Positions 39,724 to 39,741 of a stretch of DNA of 39,741 nucleotides are shown here, piece by piece. This DNA comes from Oscillibacter sp. (GTDB lineage: Bacteria > Bacillota > Clostridia > Oscillospirales > Oscillospiraceae). Numbering within the stretch: the stretch's first letter is position 1; the number at the start of each line of letters is the position of its first letter. The DNA is taken from NCBI GenBank assembly GCA_022797935.1, contig JAAWLO010000014.1, positions 1 to 39,741 on the forward strand. The letters run 5' to 3'. Under the pieces are notes generated by a model. That model did no database searches, was not told the DNA's origin, and saw only the letters and a program-made list of their open reading frames with translations. The translations under genes were made by a program, and so were the position numbers.

Positions 39724-39741
39724 CGGGAGGAATTCCTCCCG
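39724..39741 (+). terminator. Possible terminator stem cut by the window edge
   Basis: CGGGAGGAATTCCTCCCG is a perfect 18-nt palindrome 47 nt after the URO-D stop codon. Whether a T-tract follows cannot be seen because the window ends on its last base. Confidence 0.45.

Noticed and set aside
1-39741. tRNA, rRNA, CRISPR array, insertion sequence or phage genes
   Set aside because: None was recognised on reading both strands. No repeat-spacer pattern, transposase motif or cloverleaf sequence stood out, although small RNAs cannot be excluded by eye.

Overview
The window reads as GC-rich chromosomal DNA of an anaerobic, spore-former-type Clostridia, most likely Oscillospiraceae and gut-associated. 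That placement is inference from gene content: a Spo0A C-terminal-domain protein, many sigma-54 promoters, TRAP and EutH transporters, corrinoid proteins with a reductive activator, TmcAL next to acetate kinase, and a YitT protein. I see no rRNA, tRNA, IS element, phage gene or CRISPR array.

Left part (1-15.3 kb): amino-acid and sulfur catabolism. After a GntR/UTRA regulator and a stand-alone Spo0A-C-like DNA-binding protein comes a locus organised around a sigma-54 enhancer-binding protein (6821-4770, minus). On one side a sigma-54 promoter drives malY/patB-type C-S lyase, an amino acid:cation symporter, ridA (interrupted by an in-frame TAG) and a small glutaredoxin-like protein. On the other side a second sigma-54 promoter drives an L-cysteine desulfidase-family gene. 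Both promoters carry upstream TGGTTAA repeats, probably the binding sites of the intervening regulator. A MATE exporter, a MerR regulator divergent from a YfcC-type transporter plus M20 amidohydrolase (MerR-style promoter with a 19-bp spacer), and a methionine gamma-lyase-type enzyme follow.

Middle (15.3-19.9 kb): housekeeping genes. These are a DUF3298-like lipoprotein with tmcAL on the minus strand, ackA on the plus strand, and a YitT-family membrane protein.

Right part (19.9-39.7 kb): a large accessory catabolic locus and the likely novel system. A sigma-54 promoter at 34376-34391 opens a minus-strand run of 17 genes. In order they are an HpcH-type aldolase, a D-2-hydroxyacid dehydrogenase, an IolB-like isomerase, an UlaG-like MBL hydrolase, a zinc alcohol dehydrogenase, a creatininase-family protein, an EutH-family permease, a SnoaL/NTF2-like pair, a complete TRAP transporter, a glycerol-dehydrogenase-like enzyme, and two more SnoaL/NTF2-like pairs. 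Each pair joins one A-type and one B-type protein through a 4-nt ATGA overlap. Upstream lie a corrinoid protein and a RACo-type activator, and divergently a PocR/AraC regulator with a URO-D-fold methyltransferase-like gene behind a fourth sigma-54 promoter. My inference is a pathway importing an unknown organic acid, polyol or methylated compound, processing it by dehydrogenases, an isomerase, an aldolase and paired NTF2-fold enzymes, with a B12-dependent methyl-transfer arm. The substrate cannot be read from the sequence.
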